A stretch of DNA of 64,000 nt from Catenovulum maritimum (GTDB lineage: Bacteria > Pseudomonadota > Gammaproteobacteria > Enterobacterales > Alteromonadaceae). The notes below the pieces were generated by a model, which was not told where the DNA came from, made no database searches, and saw only the letters and a list, made by a program, of their open reading frames with translations. A program made the position numbers and the translations under genes. The stretch's first letter is position 1. Each line of letters starts with the position of its first letter. The stretch is taken from assembly GCF_001050375.1 (NCBI RefSeq), contig NZ_KQ130485.1:186001-250000 (forward strand), written 5' to 3'. Shown here one piece after another: positions 47,604 to 57,051 of the stretch.

Positions 47604-47944
47604 CCGGCAACTCTTAAACCAAAATATGGTTATAGTTTACTCGATATTTTGAATCTGAATGTAGATTTAAATGATTAACTTATTTTAAATCAGGAGGTTG
47701 AGGCTATCGTTTTCTTTAATCTTCACTTTTAACCACTAACTTAACCACCAGGCTCTCGCGTCCTAGATACAAGCCTATTAGGCGATGAATTACCTTACCT
47801 CACCCCTTGCCTGACGCAAAGTATCAGCTTTTAGTATCTTTCTCCAGTCATGTAATGTCTACTCACATTAATATGGATATTATTGTATCCATAAAGTAGG
47901 AAATAACGCTATAATAGACACTATTGTATCCATTTAGGCTGCGT
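47604..47944. other. 341-bp gap between the Uma2 remnant and hipB
   Basis: Bases 47604-47860 contain no convincing gene. The stretch CTCACCCCTTGCCTGACGCA at 47810-47829 looks like dispersed intergenic repeat sequence, but no second copy lies in this window. The right end, from 47873, holds the hip operator and promoter described separately. Confidence 0.5.
47873..47933 (+). promoter_or_regulatory. hipBA promoter with HipB-type operator half-sites
   Basis: An inverted repeat ATGGATA (47873-47879) / TATCCAT (47886-47892) and a second copy of the right arm, TATTGTATCCAT (47922-47933), bracket a perfect TATAAT -10 element (47910-47915). The two TATCCAT arms are 41 bases apart, about four helical turns. 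TATCC/GGATA half-sites are those known for E. coli HipB. The -35 is not clear. Autorepression by HipB is inferred. Confidence 0.7.
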
Positions 47945-48235
47945 ATGAAATTTTCACTTTTAGATGATACCGATGTAAGCCAAGCTTTTGCTACTCATCT
48001 GCGGGGCTTACGCAAACAAGCGAAGCTATCGCGAGAGGCACTGGCACTGCGAAGTTGTGTACCTGCTTCGACCATAAAAAAGTTTGAACTCACCGGGCAA
48101 ATTTCATTTCGTCAGCTGCTGCTTTTGTGGCAGTCGTTGGATTCACTAGACAGGCTTTATCAACTGACACAAACCACGGCTGACCGTACCGCTTTACCGA
48201 CCAGTATAGAAGAGGTGCTTAAAGATGAGCTTTAA
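47945..48235 (+). CDS. hipB: HipB-like antitoxin, XRE-type helix-turn-helix
   Basis: The 96-residue protein starts MKFSLLDDTDVSQAF. It has an XRE-type helix-turn-helix (LRGLRKQAKLSREALALRSCVPASTIKKFE, about residues 20-49, quoted here only by its ends LRGLRKQ and IKKFE). In hip systems HipB neutralises the HipA kinase and represses the operon. The ATG at 47945 with AGG seven bases upstream is preferred over an upstream in-frame TTG that lies inside the operator repeat. It overlaps hipA by 11 bases. Confidence 0.88.
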   Translation: MKFSLLDDTDVSQAFATHLRGLRKQAKLSREALALRSCVPASTIKKFELTGQISFRQLLLLWQSLDSLDRLYQLTQTTADRTALPTSIEEVLKDEL

Positions 48236-49535
48236 ATCCATTCAAAAGTTGAATGTGGAGCGCACTCTCACAACGGGCGAAACTGTATCGGTGGGTGTAT
48301 TAGCGCAAAACCGCCAAGGTGTTTTCTTTCAGTATGATGAAAGTTATCTAAGCAGGTTTGGCAATTTATCCCCTTTTACGCTTCAAGGCGATGTGCGATT
48401 GCAGCAAGCACCGAAAGAGCCTCACCAAGGTATACACGGCGTTTTTGGAGACAGCCTTCCCGATGGTTGGGGCTTGTTGTTGCAAGATCGTGTGTTTCGC
48501 CAACAAGGTATAATACCCGCACAAGTAACAGCAATGGATAGACTGGCGTTTGTTGGCCAGCAAGGGATGGGGGCATTGTCTTTTACGCCTGTATCAGAGC
48601 TTTCATTAGATCAGCGTTCAGATGTTGATTTGGAAACACTTGGGCTTGAAGCCCAAACCTTGTTCGACCAATCCCTCTCTGACGATCTAGACGGTAGCAC
48701 TCAGCAAGTGTTAGCAACCTTGGTGGCAGTCGGCAGCTCCGGCGGTGCTCGCCCTAAAGCGCAAATTTATATGCCCTCTGGTGACGCGACGCAATGCCGC
48801 ACCTATGCACAGCCTGGCGATGAAGCATGGTTAGTTAAGTTTACTTCGAAGAACTTAGCATTGGGTCACGAAGAAGGTTTGTGTGAAGCGGTCTATTTAG
48901 AAATGGCTGAGTTGGCAAAATGTCAGCCACCGATTTGGCAGTTAATTGAAGCACCTGCGAGTAGCGGTGCTAAAGCATGGCTTGCGTTAAAGCGTTTTGA
49001 TTATTTACCCGCTCATGAGAAGGCAGGGCGCTTACATATGCATAGTGCTTGTGGCCTATTGGATGCAGATTTCCGAAGCCCAAGTTTAGATTACAGCGAT
49101 CTGATTAAGGCCAGCCGTCAACTTTGTAAATCACCTGCTGCTGGGCAACTTCAATTTCGTCGCGCAATGTTTAACTTGTTTGCAGCTAACCAAGACGATC
49201 ACAGTAAAAACTGGGGCTTTTTACAAGATGATGATGGCAGTTGGCAACTCGCCCCATTTTACGATGTAACCTTTAGCCCTCACCCTTTTAATGAACATGC
49301 CACCGCCTTTGCAGGGTATGGAAAAGCACCACCACTTAAAGTGATGCAAAAGCTAGCGGCCAGTGCAGGCTTTGCTCATTGGAAGGAAGCACAGCAATGC
49401 ATTCAAGAGGTCGTTGATGCCATTAGTCAGTTTAGGCCGCTTGCTGAGCAACTCGGGGTGAGTAAGACCACTGTGTTAGCGATAGAAAAAACACTCGCAG
49501 AACGTAAGCAAGAAAATGCGGCACTCTTGGTTTGA
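48225..49535 (+). CDS. hipA: HipA-like serine/threonine kinase toxin
   Basis: The 436-residue protein has the HipA N-terminal domain, ending near VGQQGMGALSF (residues ~110-120), and the kinase domain. The nucleotide-binding loop is SSGGARPKAQI (G173-K178). The catalytic D-x-H...N segment is NQDDHSKN (322-329, D324 the likely catalytic base) and the metal-binding aspartate is D347 in FYDVTFSP. All are intact, so it should be active. Known HipA toxins phosphorylate glutamyl-tRNA synthetase or other tRNA synthetases and induce dormancy. The target here is unknown. Base composition is visibly richer in G+C than flanking genes, which suggests transfer. It overlaps hipB by 11 bases. Confidence 0.94.
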   Translation: MSFKSIQKLNVERTLTTGETVSVGVLAQNRQGVFFQYDESYLSRFGNLSPFTLQGDVRLQQAPKEPHQGIHGVFGDSLPDGWGLLLQDRVFRQQGIIPAQVTAMDRLAFVGQQGMGALSFTPVSELSLDQRSDVDLETLGLEAQTLFDQSLSDDLDGSTQQVLATLVAVGSSGGARPKAQIYMPSGDATQCRTYAQPGDEAWLVKFTSKNLALGHEEGLCEAVYLEMAELAKCQPPIWQLIEAPASSGAKAWLALKRFDYLPAHEKAGRLHMHSACGLLDADFRSPSLDYSDLIKASRQLCKSPAAGQLQFRRAMFNLFAANQDDHSKNWGFLQDDDGSWQLAPFYDVTFSPHPFNEHATAFAGYGKAPPLKVMQKLAASAGFAHWKEAQQCIQEVVDAISQFRPLAEQLGVSKTTVLAIEKTLAERKQENAALLV

Positions 49536-49614
49536 TGGATGAATGTGAAGCAGTGAGTTTTTATAAGTATATGATTTATTTGAAAACCAAAGCTTCCTGA
49601 AACGCCCTGAAATA

Positions 49615-50487
49615 TTATTCAATATTCTGGATCTGCTCACGCATCTGTTCAATTAACACTTTAATTTCAACTGCTGCGTTGGTGACTGTAGTATTGATTG
49701 ATTTAGAGGCGAGTGTGTTGGCTTCGCGGTTAAATTCTTGCATCATAAAGTCTAAACGTCGGCCACATGCGCCGCCTTTTTTAAGCACTTTGTCGCGGGT
49801 TTCTGCTATATGGGCGTCTAGTCTGTCTAGCTCTTCAGCAACATCTATGCGTTGTGCTTGCATGATGAGTTCTTGCTCTAGTCTTGCGGGGTCTATTTGT
49901 TCTTTTAGGTCGGCTAGCTTGGTTTCTAGGCGTTCTCTTTGCCAAATCAGTACGGCGGGCATTTCGCTGCGCACAATTTCTACTTGTTCTGAGATGGTAT
50001 TTAATCTGGTTTCAATTAAGGTTTTTAGTGCTTGGCCTTCGCTGGCTCTAGCGGCTAAAAAGTCTTGGATTAGGGCATCAAATTCACTTAAGAATAAGGC
50101 TTGAATGGTATCAAGATCTTGTTCTTCTGCCTGCATCACGCCTGGCCAACGCATTATATCGACAGGGTTTATTTGTGACCCCGTTAATTTTGCTTGTATG
50201 CTTTGGGCGTGTTGGCAAAGTTGGTCAACTAGGTCTTGGTTGATACTTAGGTTGCTTGCTGATTTTTCGCTGTCTTGGATGCGTAGGTTTATTTCAAGTT
50301 TCCCGCGCTGCATGGCTTTGCGTAGCTTTTCACGTAAAACAGGCTCTAGCCCTCGGTATTGTTCTGGTAAGCGAAAGTGGTTTTCGAGAAATCTTTGGTT
50401 AACTGAGCGGATTTCCCAAGTAAATGTGCCCCATTCTGCTTTTGTTTCGCGCCTTGCGAACGCTGTCATACTATGAATTGCTGCCAT
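49615..50487 (-). CDS. yicC: YicC/YloC family endoribonuclease
   Basis: The 290-residue length and the opening MAAIHSMTAFARRETKAEWG are typical. The conserved SVNQRFLENHFRLPEQYR block (residues ~29-46) and the C-terminal GGACGRRLDFMMQEFNREANT block are both present. YicC-type proteins are implicated in RNA decay in E. coli and Bacillus. It lies downstream of ubiB on the same strand with a 93-base gap and ends 79 bases past the hipA stop in convergent orientation, marking the right edge of the accessory island. Confidence 0.93.
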   Translation of the reverse strand: MAAIHSMTAFARRETKAEWGTFTWEIRSVNQRFLENHFRLPEQYRGLEPVLREKLRKAMQRGKLEINLRIQDSEKSASNLSINQDLVDQLCQHAQSIQAKLTGSQINPVDIMRWPGVMQAEEQDLDTIQALFLSEFDALIQDFLAARASEGQALKTLIETRLNTISEQVEIVRSEMPAVLIWQRERLETKLADLKEQIDPARLEQELIMQAQRIDVAEELDRLDAHIAETRDKVLKKGGACGRRLDFMMQEFNREANTLASKSINTTVTNAAVEIKVLIEQMREQIQNIE

Positions 50488-50580
50488 TTTATTCTCTTTT
50501 TTGTTTGGTTATTCCATCTTAATTTATTCAAGATAGAACAATTATTTTATCTTGTCGCTAGCTTGGTATAACCGAGCTGA

Positions 50581-52212
50581 TTAGCTTCTATATTTGCTGA
50601 TGCTCCAGCATACAATTGCGGTTAATAGTAAACCCGAAGCGACCTTTATATCGTCTTTTAGACAGTAAACTAATACGCTCGAAATTGCGGCTATGTGACC
50701 AATTTGCGGCATAAGCTTATCGCGTTTTTGGTTGTTTTTGGCCAGTACCTGAATCAATGCTTCTTGTTGATGTTGAAGCTCTTGGTGGCTTTTTAAGGCG
50801 TCGTAAACTAAATCTGGCAGTTCGGGTAGTTTCTCACCCCAAAACGGCGCGTTTTCTTTTATTGAGCGTACCAAGGCAGGAATGCCCACTTGCTGATGTA
50901 CCCAGTTTTCTAAAAAGGGTTTAGCTGTGGTCCATAAATCGAGTTGTGGGTATAGCTGGCGGCCTAAACCTTCTATATACAGTAAGGTTTTTTGCAATAG
51001 TACGAGTTGAGGTTGTACTTCCATTTGGAATCGACGCGCGGTATTAAATAAGTTCATTAATACATGGCCAAATGAAATTTCAGCTAATGGTTTTTCAAAA
51101 ATAGGTTCGCAAACTGTGCGAATAGCAAATTCGAAATCTTCAATATTGGTGTCACGAGGCACCCAACCCGAGTCAACGTGAAGCTCGGCAACTTTGCGGT
51201 AATCGCGGTTAAAAAAGGCAATAAAGTTATCGGCTAGGTAGCGTTTGTCATCTTTATTGAGTGTGCCAACTATGCCGCAATCTATGCCTATGTACATAGG
51301 GTCGTTGGGGTTTTCGTGCGAAACAAAGATATTACCTGGGTGCATGTCGGCATGAAAAAAGCTATCACGGAAAACTTGGGTGAAGAATATTTCAACGCCG
51401 CGTTCAGCTAATATTTTCATATTAGTGCCTTGTGCAACTAGGGCATCAATATCGCCAACTGGAATACCGTAAATTCGCTCCATTACCATAATGTTGTTAC
51501 GGCACAGGTCAGAAAAAACAGTTGGTACATATAAGCTTTTTGAATCGGTGAAATTACGTTTTAGCTGTATGGTATTGGCCGCTTCGCGCATTAAATCAAG
51601 TTCGTCAAACAGCGTTTTTTCGTACTCTTTTACGACTTCAATCGGTCTTAAGCGTTTACCATCTGGTAGTATTTTCTCTAGCACCATAGCCATAGATTTC
51701 ATTAAATCTACATCGGCGCGCATGGTATCTGCAATGCCAGGGCGAATAACTTTGATTACGATTTCTTTATGTGGGAAAGGGCTGTCTTCGTACAGTTGTG
51801 CTGAATGTACTTGGGCGATAGATGCCGAGGCAAGGGGCTCAACGTCAAACGATTCTAAGTATGTGTCTAAGCTATGTATCTTCCATGCTTTTTCTATAAT
51901 TTGCTTAGCTTGTTCGCCGCTAAAAGCCTCTACTTTGTCTTGTAATATAGTGAGTTCGTTGGCAAATTCGGTTGGTAGCAGATCGCGACGGGTAGATAGC
52001 ATTTGACCAAATTTTATAAATACAGGCCCGAGTGATTGCAAGGCTAATCTGAGTCTGACTTCTACTGGTTTGTCTGGATGTTTGTTGCGTAGCCAAAATG
52101 CGCAGCCGCGGAATAACTTAAAATACCATGTTTGAAAACGTGCTGGAATTAAGTCGTCTAGGCCAAAAGTTAGTAATGTTCTTACTATGATATAAAAACG
52201 CCAAATGCTCAC
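50581..52212 (-). CDS. ubiB: ubiquinone biosynthesis atypical kinase/ATPase UbiB
   Basis: UbiB is a membrane-associated protein-kinase-like ATPase needed for ubiquinone synthesis. The 543-residue length is normal. Family features are seen: the KxGQ motif in [16 protein letters not shown] (residues ~68-83), an ADMHPGNIF catalytic-loop segment (near 287) and GIDCGIVG as the DFG-like region (near 307). Two hydrophobic helices close the C-terminus. It overlaps ubiJ by 4 bases, as part of ubiE-ubiJ-ubiB. Confidence 0.97.
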   Translation of the reverse strand: MSIWRFYIIVRTLLTFGLDDLIPARFQTWYFKLFRGCAFWLRNKHPDKPVEVRLRLALQSLGPVFIKFGQMLSTRRDLLPTEFANELTILQDKVEAFSGEQAKQIIEKAWKIHSLDTYLESFDVEPLASASIAQVHSAQLYEDSPFPHKEIVIKVIRPGIADTMRADVDLMKSMAMVLEKILPDGKRLRPIEVVKEYEKTLFDELDLMREAANTIQLKRNFTDSKSLYVPTVFSDLCRNNIMVMERIYGIPVGDIDALVAQGTNMKILAERGVEIFFTQVFRDSFFHADMHPGNIFVSHENPNDPMYIGIDCGIVGTLNKDDKRYLADNFIAFFNRDYRKVAELHVDSGWVPRDTNIEDFEFAIRTVCEPIFEKPLAEISFGHVLMNLFNTARRFQMEVQPQLVLLQKTLLYIEGLGRQLYPQLDLWTTAKPFLENWVHQQVGIPALVRSIKENAPFWGEKLPELPDLVYDALKSHQELQHQQEALIQVLAKNNQKRDKLMPQIGHIAAISSVLVYCLKDDIKVASGLLLTAIVCWSISKYRS

Positions 52213-52832
52213 GATTTAGATTCTACTTGTGATGTTAGTTGATTGATTCTAGCTGCAAGTCTATCTACGTCTTGACGTAAGCTAGTGAGTTGATCGCCAA
52301 AGTCGATCACTTCTATTGGGTGTGGCGCCAGTCGTTTTTCGTCCCAAACTATGTTTGTGAATGCACGTTCGCTATTTTGTTTGGTTAACTTTGCTTTTTT
52401 TATTAGCTGGTTACTTGTTTCGCTAATTTTATGCGCTGCAATATTGCCAGTTAAACTAGCAAGTATATCCTGCCAGTAAACTAAGCTTTGCTTTAACCAG
52501 TCTGAAAATTTTTGTGCAAGTTGTACATCGCCTTCAATGTCTACTTCGCCGGATTTTATTAATGCCGTAATTTGCTCAGGTTGTTGTAGTTTTTGTAGGC
52601 CAGATAATGTTGTTTGTATTTTGCAATCAACTTCACCTTCAAGTGGTGACCATACATTCACTAAGCCAGCTTCTGTTATTTGCATTACGAGCACAAGTGA
52701 GAGGTCGGTTAGTTCGATAGCAACCACTTTACCGACTAAGTTAGCAGGTACACTTAAGTTATGGCCACTGGTTTTAAGCCAGTAATTTACACTGTGTTCT
52801 ATTAATCCACTGATGACACTTGCTGCTGGCAT
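52209..52832 (-). CDS. ubiJ: ubiquinone biosynthesis accessory factor UbiJ (SCP2 domain)
   Basis: This is a 207-residue protein with an N-terminal SCP2-type lipid-binding domain (to about residue 120) and a C-terminal helical part ending in a predicted coiled coil ([20 protein letters not shown]). UbiJ binds ubiquinone intermediates in the Ubi complex. It shares 1 base with the ubiE end and 4 bases with the ubiB start, so the three genes form one translationally coupled operon, as in other gammaproteobacteria. Confidence 0.93.
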   Translation of the reverse strand: MPAASVISGLIEHSVNYWLKTSGHNLSVPANLVGKVVAIELTDLSLVLVMQITEAGLVNVWSPLEGEVDCKIQTTLSGLQKLQQPEQITALIKSGEVDIEGDVQLAQKFSDWLKQSLVYWQDILASLTGNIAAHKISETSNQLIKKAKLTKQNSERAFTNIVWDEKRLAPHPIEVIDFGDQLTSLRQDVDRLAARINQLTSQVESKS

Positions 52833-53587
52833 TAAAATTTGTACCCTTTATGTAGCGCCACTATGCCGCCAGTTAAGTTTTGATAACTCGTTTCTTCAAA
52901 ACCTGCTTCTTCCATCATACCTTTTAAGGTTTCTTGATCTGGGTGCATGCGAATTGACTCAGCTAAGTATTGGTAGCTTTCCGCGTCATTGGTGATGACT
53001 TTACCCATATTTGGTAATAAGTTGAAAGAGTACCAGTCGTAAATTTTGGTTAATGCTTCTGTAGTTGGTTTTGAAAATTCTAATACGAGTAATCGACCAC
53101 CTGGCTTTAACACGCGGTACATAGAGCGCAAAGCCGCGTCTTTGTCGGTCACATTACGTAAACCAAAGGCTATGGTAATAACATCAAAGGTATTGTCAGC
53201 AAATGGTAGTGCTTCGGCGTTAGCTTGAACACATTCAACATTGCCGACTATGCCCATGTCATGTAATTTTGCTCGACCCACTTTTAGCATAGATTCGTTA
53301 ATGTCGGCTAAAACCACTTGGCCTTCCGAACCAACAATTTTTGAAAATTTAGCGGTTAAATCGCCAGTACCACCAGCTAAATCTAGAATTTTGTTGCCGC
53401 TTCTTGCGCCAGAGCAGGCGATAGTGTGTCGCTTCCATACTCTGTGAATACCCATAGACATTAAGTCATTCATTAGATCGTATTTGGCTGCTACCGAGTG
53501 GAAAACTTCAGCCACTTTTTCGACTTTTTCTTCTTTATTTACGGTTTGGTAACCAAAGTGGGTAGTTTGATCTGAGTTATCTGTCAT
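52832..53587 (-). CDS. ubiE: ubiquinone/menaquinone C-methyltransferase
   Basis: UbiE transfers a methyl group from S-adenosylmethionine to the quinone ring precursors of ubiquinone and menaquinone. The 251-residue length fits. The SAM-binding motif I is [15 protein letters not shown] near residue 70. The [12 protein letters not shown] and [15 protein letters not shown] segments are family signatures. It is the first gene of the ubiEJB operon. Confidence 0.97.
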   Translation of the reverse strand: MTDNSDQTTHFGYQTVNKEEKVEKVAEVFHSVAAKYDLMNDLMSMGIHRVWKRHTIACSGARSGNKILDLAGGTGDLTAKFSKIVGSEGQVVLADINESMLKVGRAKLHDMGIVGNVECVQANAEALPFADNTFDVITIAFGLRNVTDKDAALRSMYRVLKPGGRLLVLEFSKPTTEALTKIYDWYSFNLLPNMGKVITNDAESYQYLAESIRMHPDQETLKGMMEEAGFEETSYQNLTGGIVALHKGYKF

Positions 53588-53768
53588 GAGTATTTCGCTT
53601 AATCTAATTGATGGCGTTAGTGTAACTGATTTTGAGTTATTTTAGAGCCGCTTAGTTAAAAAATTTTAGCCAAAATTGTCAGTACGTGATGAAGATAAAA
53701 AGGATTAGTTATCGAGGCTATAAAAAGCGCCTTAATCTGCATTTTGAGGCAAATGGTATGAATCATCT

Positions 53769-53797
53769 TTGTTATAAAAATTGTTGTTAATTGTAAT
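53769..53797 (+). promoter_or_regulatory. putative promoter of the secreted cyclophilin gene
   Basis: TTGTTA (53769-53774) and TGTAAT (53792-53797) are separated by 17 bases and lie 59 bases before the ATG. This is a pattern match only. Confidence 0.35.
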
Positions 53798-53856
53798 TTA
53801 AACTTTGGTTTTAAGTGGATTCTGTTAATCTGGCGGTAATTAATTTAGGAGTTTTT

Positions 53857-55017
53857 ATGAATAAGACAGGTCTTTTAAGTGTTGCAGCTGGTATTGCATC
53901 ACTTGTTATGAGTGCTCAAAGTTTAGCAACTACGGTTACATTGACAACCAATATGGGTGATATCGTAATTAATTTATATGATGAAACCACACCTAAAACA
54001 GTCGAAAATTTTTTATATTATGTGAATGCCGGTAAATATGATGGCTCTGTCGTACATCGTTCGGTAGACGACTTTGTTATGCAAGCTGGCTCTTATGAGT
54101 GGAGTATTCAAGGAGATCAAGAAGCAGAGCGTATTAATGCCATTGCAACTCGTCAAATTGATGAAAACGACGATGATGATACGGATGTTTTTGTCGTTGA
54201 TAATGAACCATTGTGGTCAAATGTTAAAGGCACAATCGCAATGGCTAAAACCAGTAATGAGCATAGTGCAACATCGAGTTGGTTTATTAATGTAGGGGAC
54301 GATAATACTGACAACCTTGACTTGCAATCTAGTGGTTTTACCGTCTTTGGTGAAGTGATTTCAGGTATGGATATTGTTGAAAATATTAATGCACTTACGA
54401 CCTACAATTTTGGTGGTGCTTTAACTAATATGCCACTTCGTAGTTATGATTCTAGTACTGAAATAGCGCAAGATGACTTGGTTTATATCAGCCAAGTAAC
54501 AGTAACAGATGCTAGTCCGGATACAGCTAAAGATTTAGATCCAACGCCTAATACGTTAATTTATCAGCAAAATGTCGATGCAATAAATACAGTCAAAACT
54601 AAAATTACTGAATTTGTTGATGCGGCCGAAGGGTATTTAACACGCGCAGAAACTGCTTATACTGAAGCGGTTGATATTTCTGAGGAAAAGGCTGATATTG
54701 CATCGGCTGCTGTATTGAAAATTGAACAGAGCTTGATTGAGTTAGATAATCAATTAGATCTTGCTGAACAATATGTTATTGATCGTGAAACTGCAGAAAC
54801 TAATAACGAATCTGTGCTAAAAATTATTGAGATACGTGATTCGGCATTAGATGCCTATTCTGCGGCATATGATGAATTGAATCTAGCCTATCAAGCTGTG
54901 AAATCAGCTGAGGCAGCTGCTGCAAAAGAAGGTAGCAGCGGTGGTTCTTTCTCTTGGTTATTAATGGCTGTGCTTGGTTTCACTTTTGCTCGCCGAGCTA
55001 AAAAAGCAATAGTTTAA
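53857..55017 (+). CDS. secreted cyclophilin-type peptidyl-prolyl isomerase with GlyGly-CTERM tail
   Basis: The start at 53857 (MNKTGLLSVAAG) follows TTTAGGAG, better than the in-frame ATG at 53815. The 386-residue protein has a signal peptide (cleavage near SLA), then a cyclophilin domain (TLTTNMGDIVINLYDETTPK onward, to about residue 215). The domain carries an acidic insert (DENDDDDTDVF, about 108-118). A long helical/coiled region (about 225-355) follows, and the tail GSSGGSFSWLLMAVLGFTFA plus RR is a GlyGly-CTERM signal. Such tails are cleaved by rhombosortase and the proteins leave by type II secretion. The arginine and other catalytic positions of cyclophilins look only partly conserved, so isomerase activity is uncertain. 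Confidence 0.85.
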   Translation: MNKTGLLSVAAGIASLVMSAQSLATTVTLTTNMGDIVINLYDETTPKTVENFLYYVNAGKYDGSVVHRSVDDFVMQAGSYEWSIQGDQEAERINAIATRQIDENDDDDTDVFVVDNEPLWSNVKGTIAMAKTSNEHSATSSWFINVGDDNTDNLDLQSSGFTVFGEVISGMDIVENINALTTYNFGGALTNMPLRSYDSSTEIAQDDLVYISQVTVTDASPDTAKDLDPTPNTLIYQQNVDAINTVKTKITEFVDAAEGYLTRAETAYTEAVDISEEKADIASAAVLKIEQSLIELDNQLDLAEQYVIDRETAETNNESVLKIIEIRDSALDAYSAAYDELNLAYQAVKSAEAAAAKEGSSGGSFSWLLMAVLGFTFARRAKKAIV

Positions 55018-55050
55018 TAATTCATAATTACTCTTTATATTCACTACGTT

Positions 55051-55090
55051 AGATAGCTGGTTATTATTAACCGGCTATCTATTTTATTTA
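55051..55090 (+). terminator. intrinsic terminator after the secreted cyclophilin gene
   Basis: AGATAGCTGGTTA (55051-55063) and TAACCGGCTATCT (55068-55080) pair over 13 positions with one G-T pair, followed by ATTTTATTT. Confidence 0.85.
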
Positions 55091-55266
55091 CTTTGATGTA
55101 TCGGACACTAAGTTAATCTTAACTACCTTGTATTGTCCACAAGGTTAAATCTACCTAAACCCATTCAATTTTATTCCCGTCAATAGCATGGATTTGCTAT
55201 CATATTTGAATACGTTTTAACGCTAATTAATACGAATATCATTCCCCATTTTTTTAGGAACTTTTA

Positions 55267-55755
55267 ATGCAAATTACCAAAGACTCAGTTGTACAATTTC
55301 ACTACACATTAACAGACACAGACGGCAAGCAATTAGAATCTAATATGCAAGCTGATCCTATCGCTTATTTACATGGCCATAACGGCATGATGAAAGGTAT
55401 CGAAAACGCATTGGAAGGCAAAACCGCGGGTGAAACTTTTACAGTCACTTTACCAGCAGAAGAAACCTATGGTGAAAGAAACGAATCGGAAGAAGCGATT
55501 CAACGTGTGCCAGCAAAACATTTACAAGGTGCTAAAGTATGGAAACCAGGTATGGTTGCAGTTGTGAATACTGAAAAAGGTCAGCGCCAAGTAACAGTCG
55601 TTAAAGCAGGTCGCTTTATGGTGACTGTTGATACTAACCATCCACTAGCGGGCAAAACCTTAACCTTTGAGTTAAAAATAGCAGACGTAAGAGAAGCTAC
55701 AGCTGAAGAAATATCTCACGGTCACGCGCATGGCGTTGGTGGTCACCACCACTAA
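55267..55755 (+). CDS. slyD: FKBP-type peptidyl-prolyl isomerase SlyD
   Basis: This 162-residue protein starts MQITKDSVVQFHYTLTD, the SlyD start, with an FKBP domain interrupted by the IF (insert-in-flap) chaperone domain (ESEEAIQRVPAKHL to LKIADV region). It has a short histidine-rich tail (HGHAHGVGGHHH). SlyD speeds prolyl isomerisation, acts as a chaperone and binds nickel through the His tail, supporting hydrogenase and other metal enzymes. The tail is shorter than in E. coli and lacks cysteines. Confidence 0.93.
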   Translation: MQITKDSVVQFHYTLTDTDGKQLESNMQADPIAYLHGHNGMMKGIENALEGKTAGETFTVTLPAEETYGERNESEEAIQRVPAKHLQGAKVWKPGMVAVVNTEKGQRQVTVVKAGRFMVTVDTNHPLAGKTLTFELKIADVREATAEEISHGHAHGVGGHHH

Positions 55756-55843
55756 AATGCTCGCTATCATTCACTGATTTTAGATTTAATAGGGCGTTTA
55801 TGCTTCCTATTTTATTTGTTAATTAAAAAGTAAGTGCTTACAT

Positions 55844-56350
55844 ATGCAATTGCAAAAAATAGACAAAGCTCGTTATCGCAAGCACCTAAATATAGTTATA
55901 GTGACGTCAATTTTGACACTCGCCATATCTAGCTTAGCGATTGCTCAGGGGTTAATACATTTGTATCCGGATGAATCAGGAAGTCACTTTCATTGGAATT
56001 TACTCGGTGTTGTGGCGGGTTGCTTAATCGTTGGTTTAACTTTAAGTCGAGTTAAACTACATGACTTTATGCGAGAGGTTTATTACGTTTGGCAGCTTAA
56101 GCAAGTGCTTAATCAAATTCAGCGTAAACTCGCTAAAGTAAAAAAAGCGGTTGAGCAAGACGATGTTAATGCCATGATAGTATTAAATTATTATTACCAA
56201 GCTTGTCGTCACTTATGGCAATTAGATGATAATACAATCACTCTTGATGATTTAGGTGTGTGGCAAACTACGCTAGATAGTAAAGCTGAAGCGTTAAACT
56301 TAAATTTAAAAATGGAAGATTTTGATTTAGCTTTGTTACAGCAATACTAA
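55844..56350 (+). CDS. DUF3087 family membrane protein
   Basis: The 168-residue protein has two membrane helices close to the N-terminus (about 18-38 and 52-68), followed by a long helical cytoplasmic part (LKQVLNQIQRKLAKVKKAV). The KIDKARYRKHLN start and the LNYYYQACRHLWQLDDNTIT block match DUF3087, whose role is unknown. It converges on the RluA-family gene and overlaps its end by 4 bases. Confidence 0.78.
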   Translation: MQLQKIDKARYRKHLNIVIVTSILTLAISSLAIAQGLIHLYPDESGSHFHWNLLGVVAGCLIVGLTLSRVKLHDFMREVYYVWQLKQVLNQIQRKLAKVKKAVEQDDVNAMIVLNYYYQACRHLWQLDDNTITLDDLGVWQTTLDSKAEALNLNLKMEDFDLALLQQY

Positions 56351-57051
56351 TAAGTTAAATCTAACGACTCAAACGGTGAAGGACTGGTAAATGTCATTTC
56401 TTCACCGCTTACCGGATGTTTAAATGTCAGGCTGTATGCATGTAGCAACATGCGCTTAGCCGCTTCTTTAGTCTCTTGAGTACCATATAAATCACAACCT
56501 AAAATCGCATGTCCTATTGCTTGGCTATGTATTCTTAGCTGATGTGTTCTACCTGTTTGTGGTGTGTATAAAACCAAAGTCCGCTTAGGATCTGTTAGGC
56601 GGTTTAAGACTTTAAAATGAGTTTGCGCTGATTTTCCGGTTTGGTGGCAAATTTTCAGTCTAGGAAACAAACTCGCATCTTTAGCGATTGGCAAGTCTAT
56701 CATCCCTTCATCTTGCTCGACCCAAGCATTCAAGATACTTAGATAGGTTTTGTTAATGCTTTTTTGTTGGAATTGCTGAGTAATATTGGCATTAGCCGTT
56801 TTGTTTAAAGCAAGCAGCATGACGCCAGAGGTGCCAAAGTCGAGCCTATGAGTTAACAAAGCGGTTGGGAAATCTTGTACGATTCTATAGTGAACCGAAT
56901 CTTGATTGAGTGGGTTTTTACCCGATAAGCTCAGCAAACCACTTGGTTTGCTGATGACTAATATCTCGCTATCTTGATACAAAATCTCTATTTCTTCATC
57001 GCATTTAGGTGCGATGAAGGTATCTTGGATAGCTGGGTTTAATTGGCTCAT
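56347..57051 (-). CDS. rluA: RluA-family pseudouridine synthase
   Basis: It isomerises uridine to pseudouridine in structured RNA. The catalytic aspartate is D71 in HRLDFGTSG, and the GRTHQLRIH motif near residue 165 is intact. The 234-residue length without an S4 domain fits the RluA group, which modifies 23S rRNA U746 and tRNA U32 in E. coli. The exact target is inferred from size and motif only. It overlaps the end of dsbD by 4 bases and should be cotranscribed with it. Confidence 0.85.
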   Translation of the reverse strand: MSQLNPAIQDTFIAPKCDEEIEILYQDSEILVISKPSGLLSLSGKNPLNQDSVHYRIVQDFPTALLTHRLDFGTSGVMLLALNKTANANITQQFQQKSINKTYLSILNAWVEQDEGMIDLPIAKDASLFPRLKICHQTGKSAQTHFKVLNRLTDPKRTLVLYTPQTGRTHQLRIHSQAIGHAILGCDLYGTQETKEAAKRMLLHAYSLTFKHPVSGEEMTFTSPSPFESLDLTY

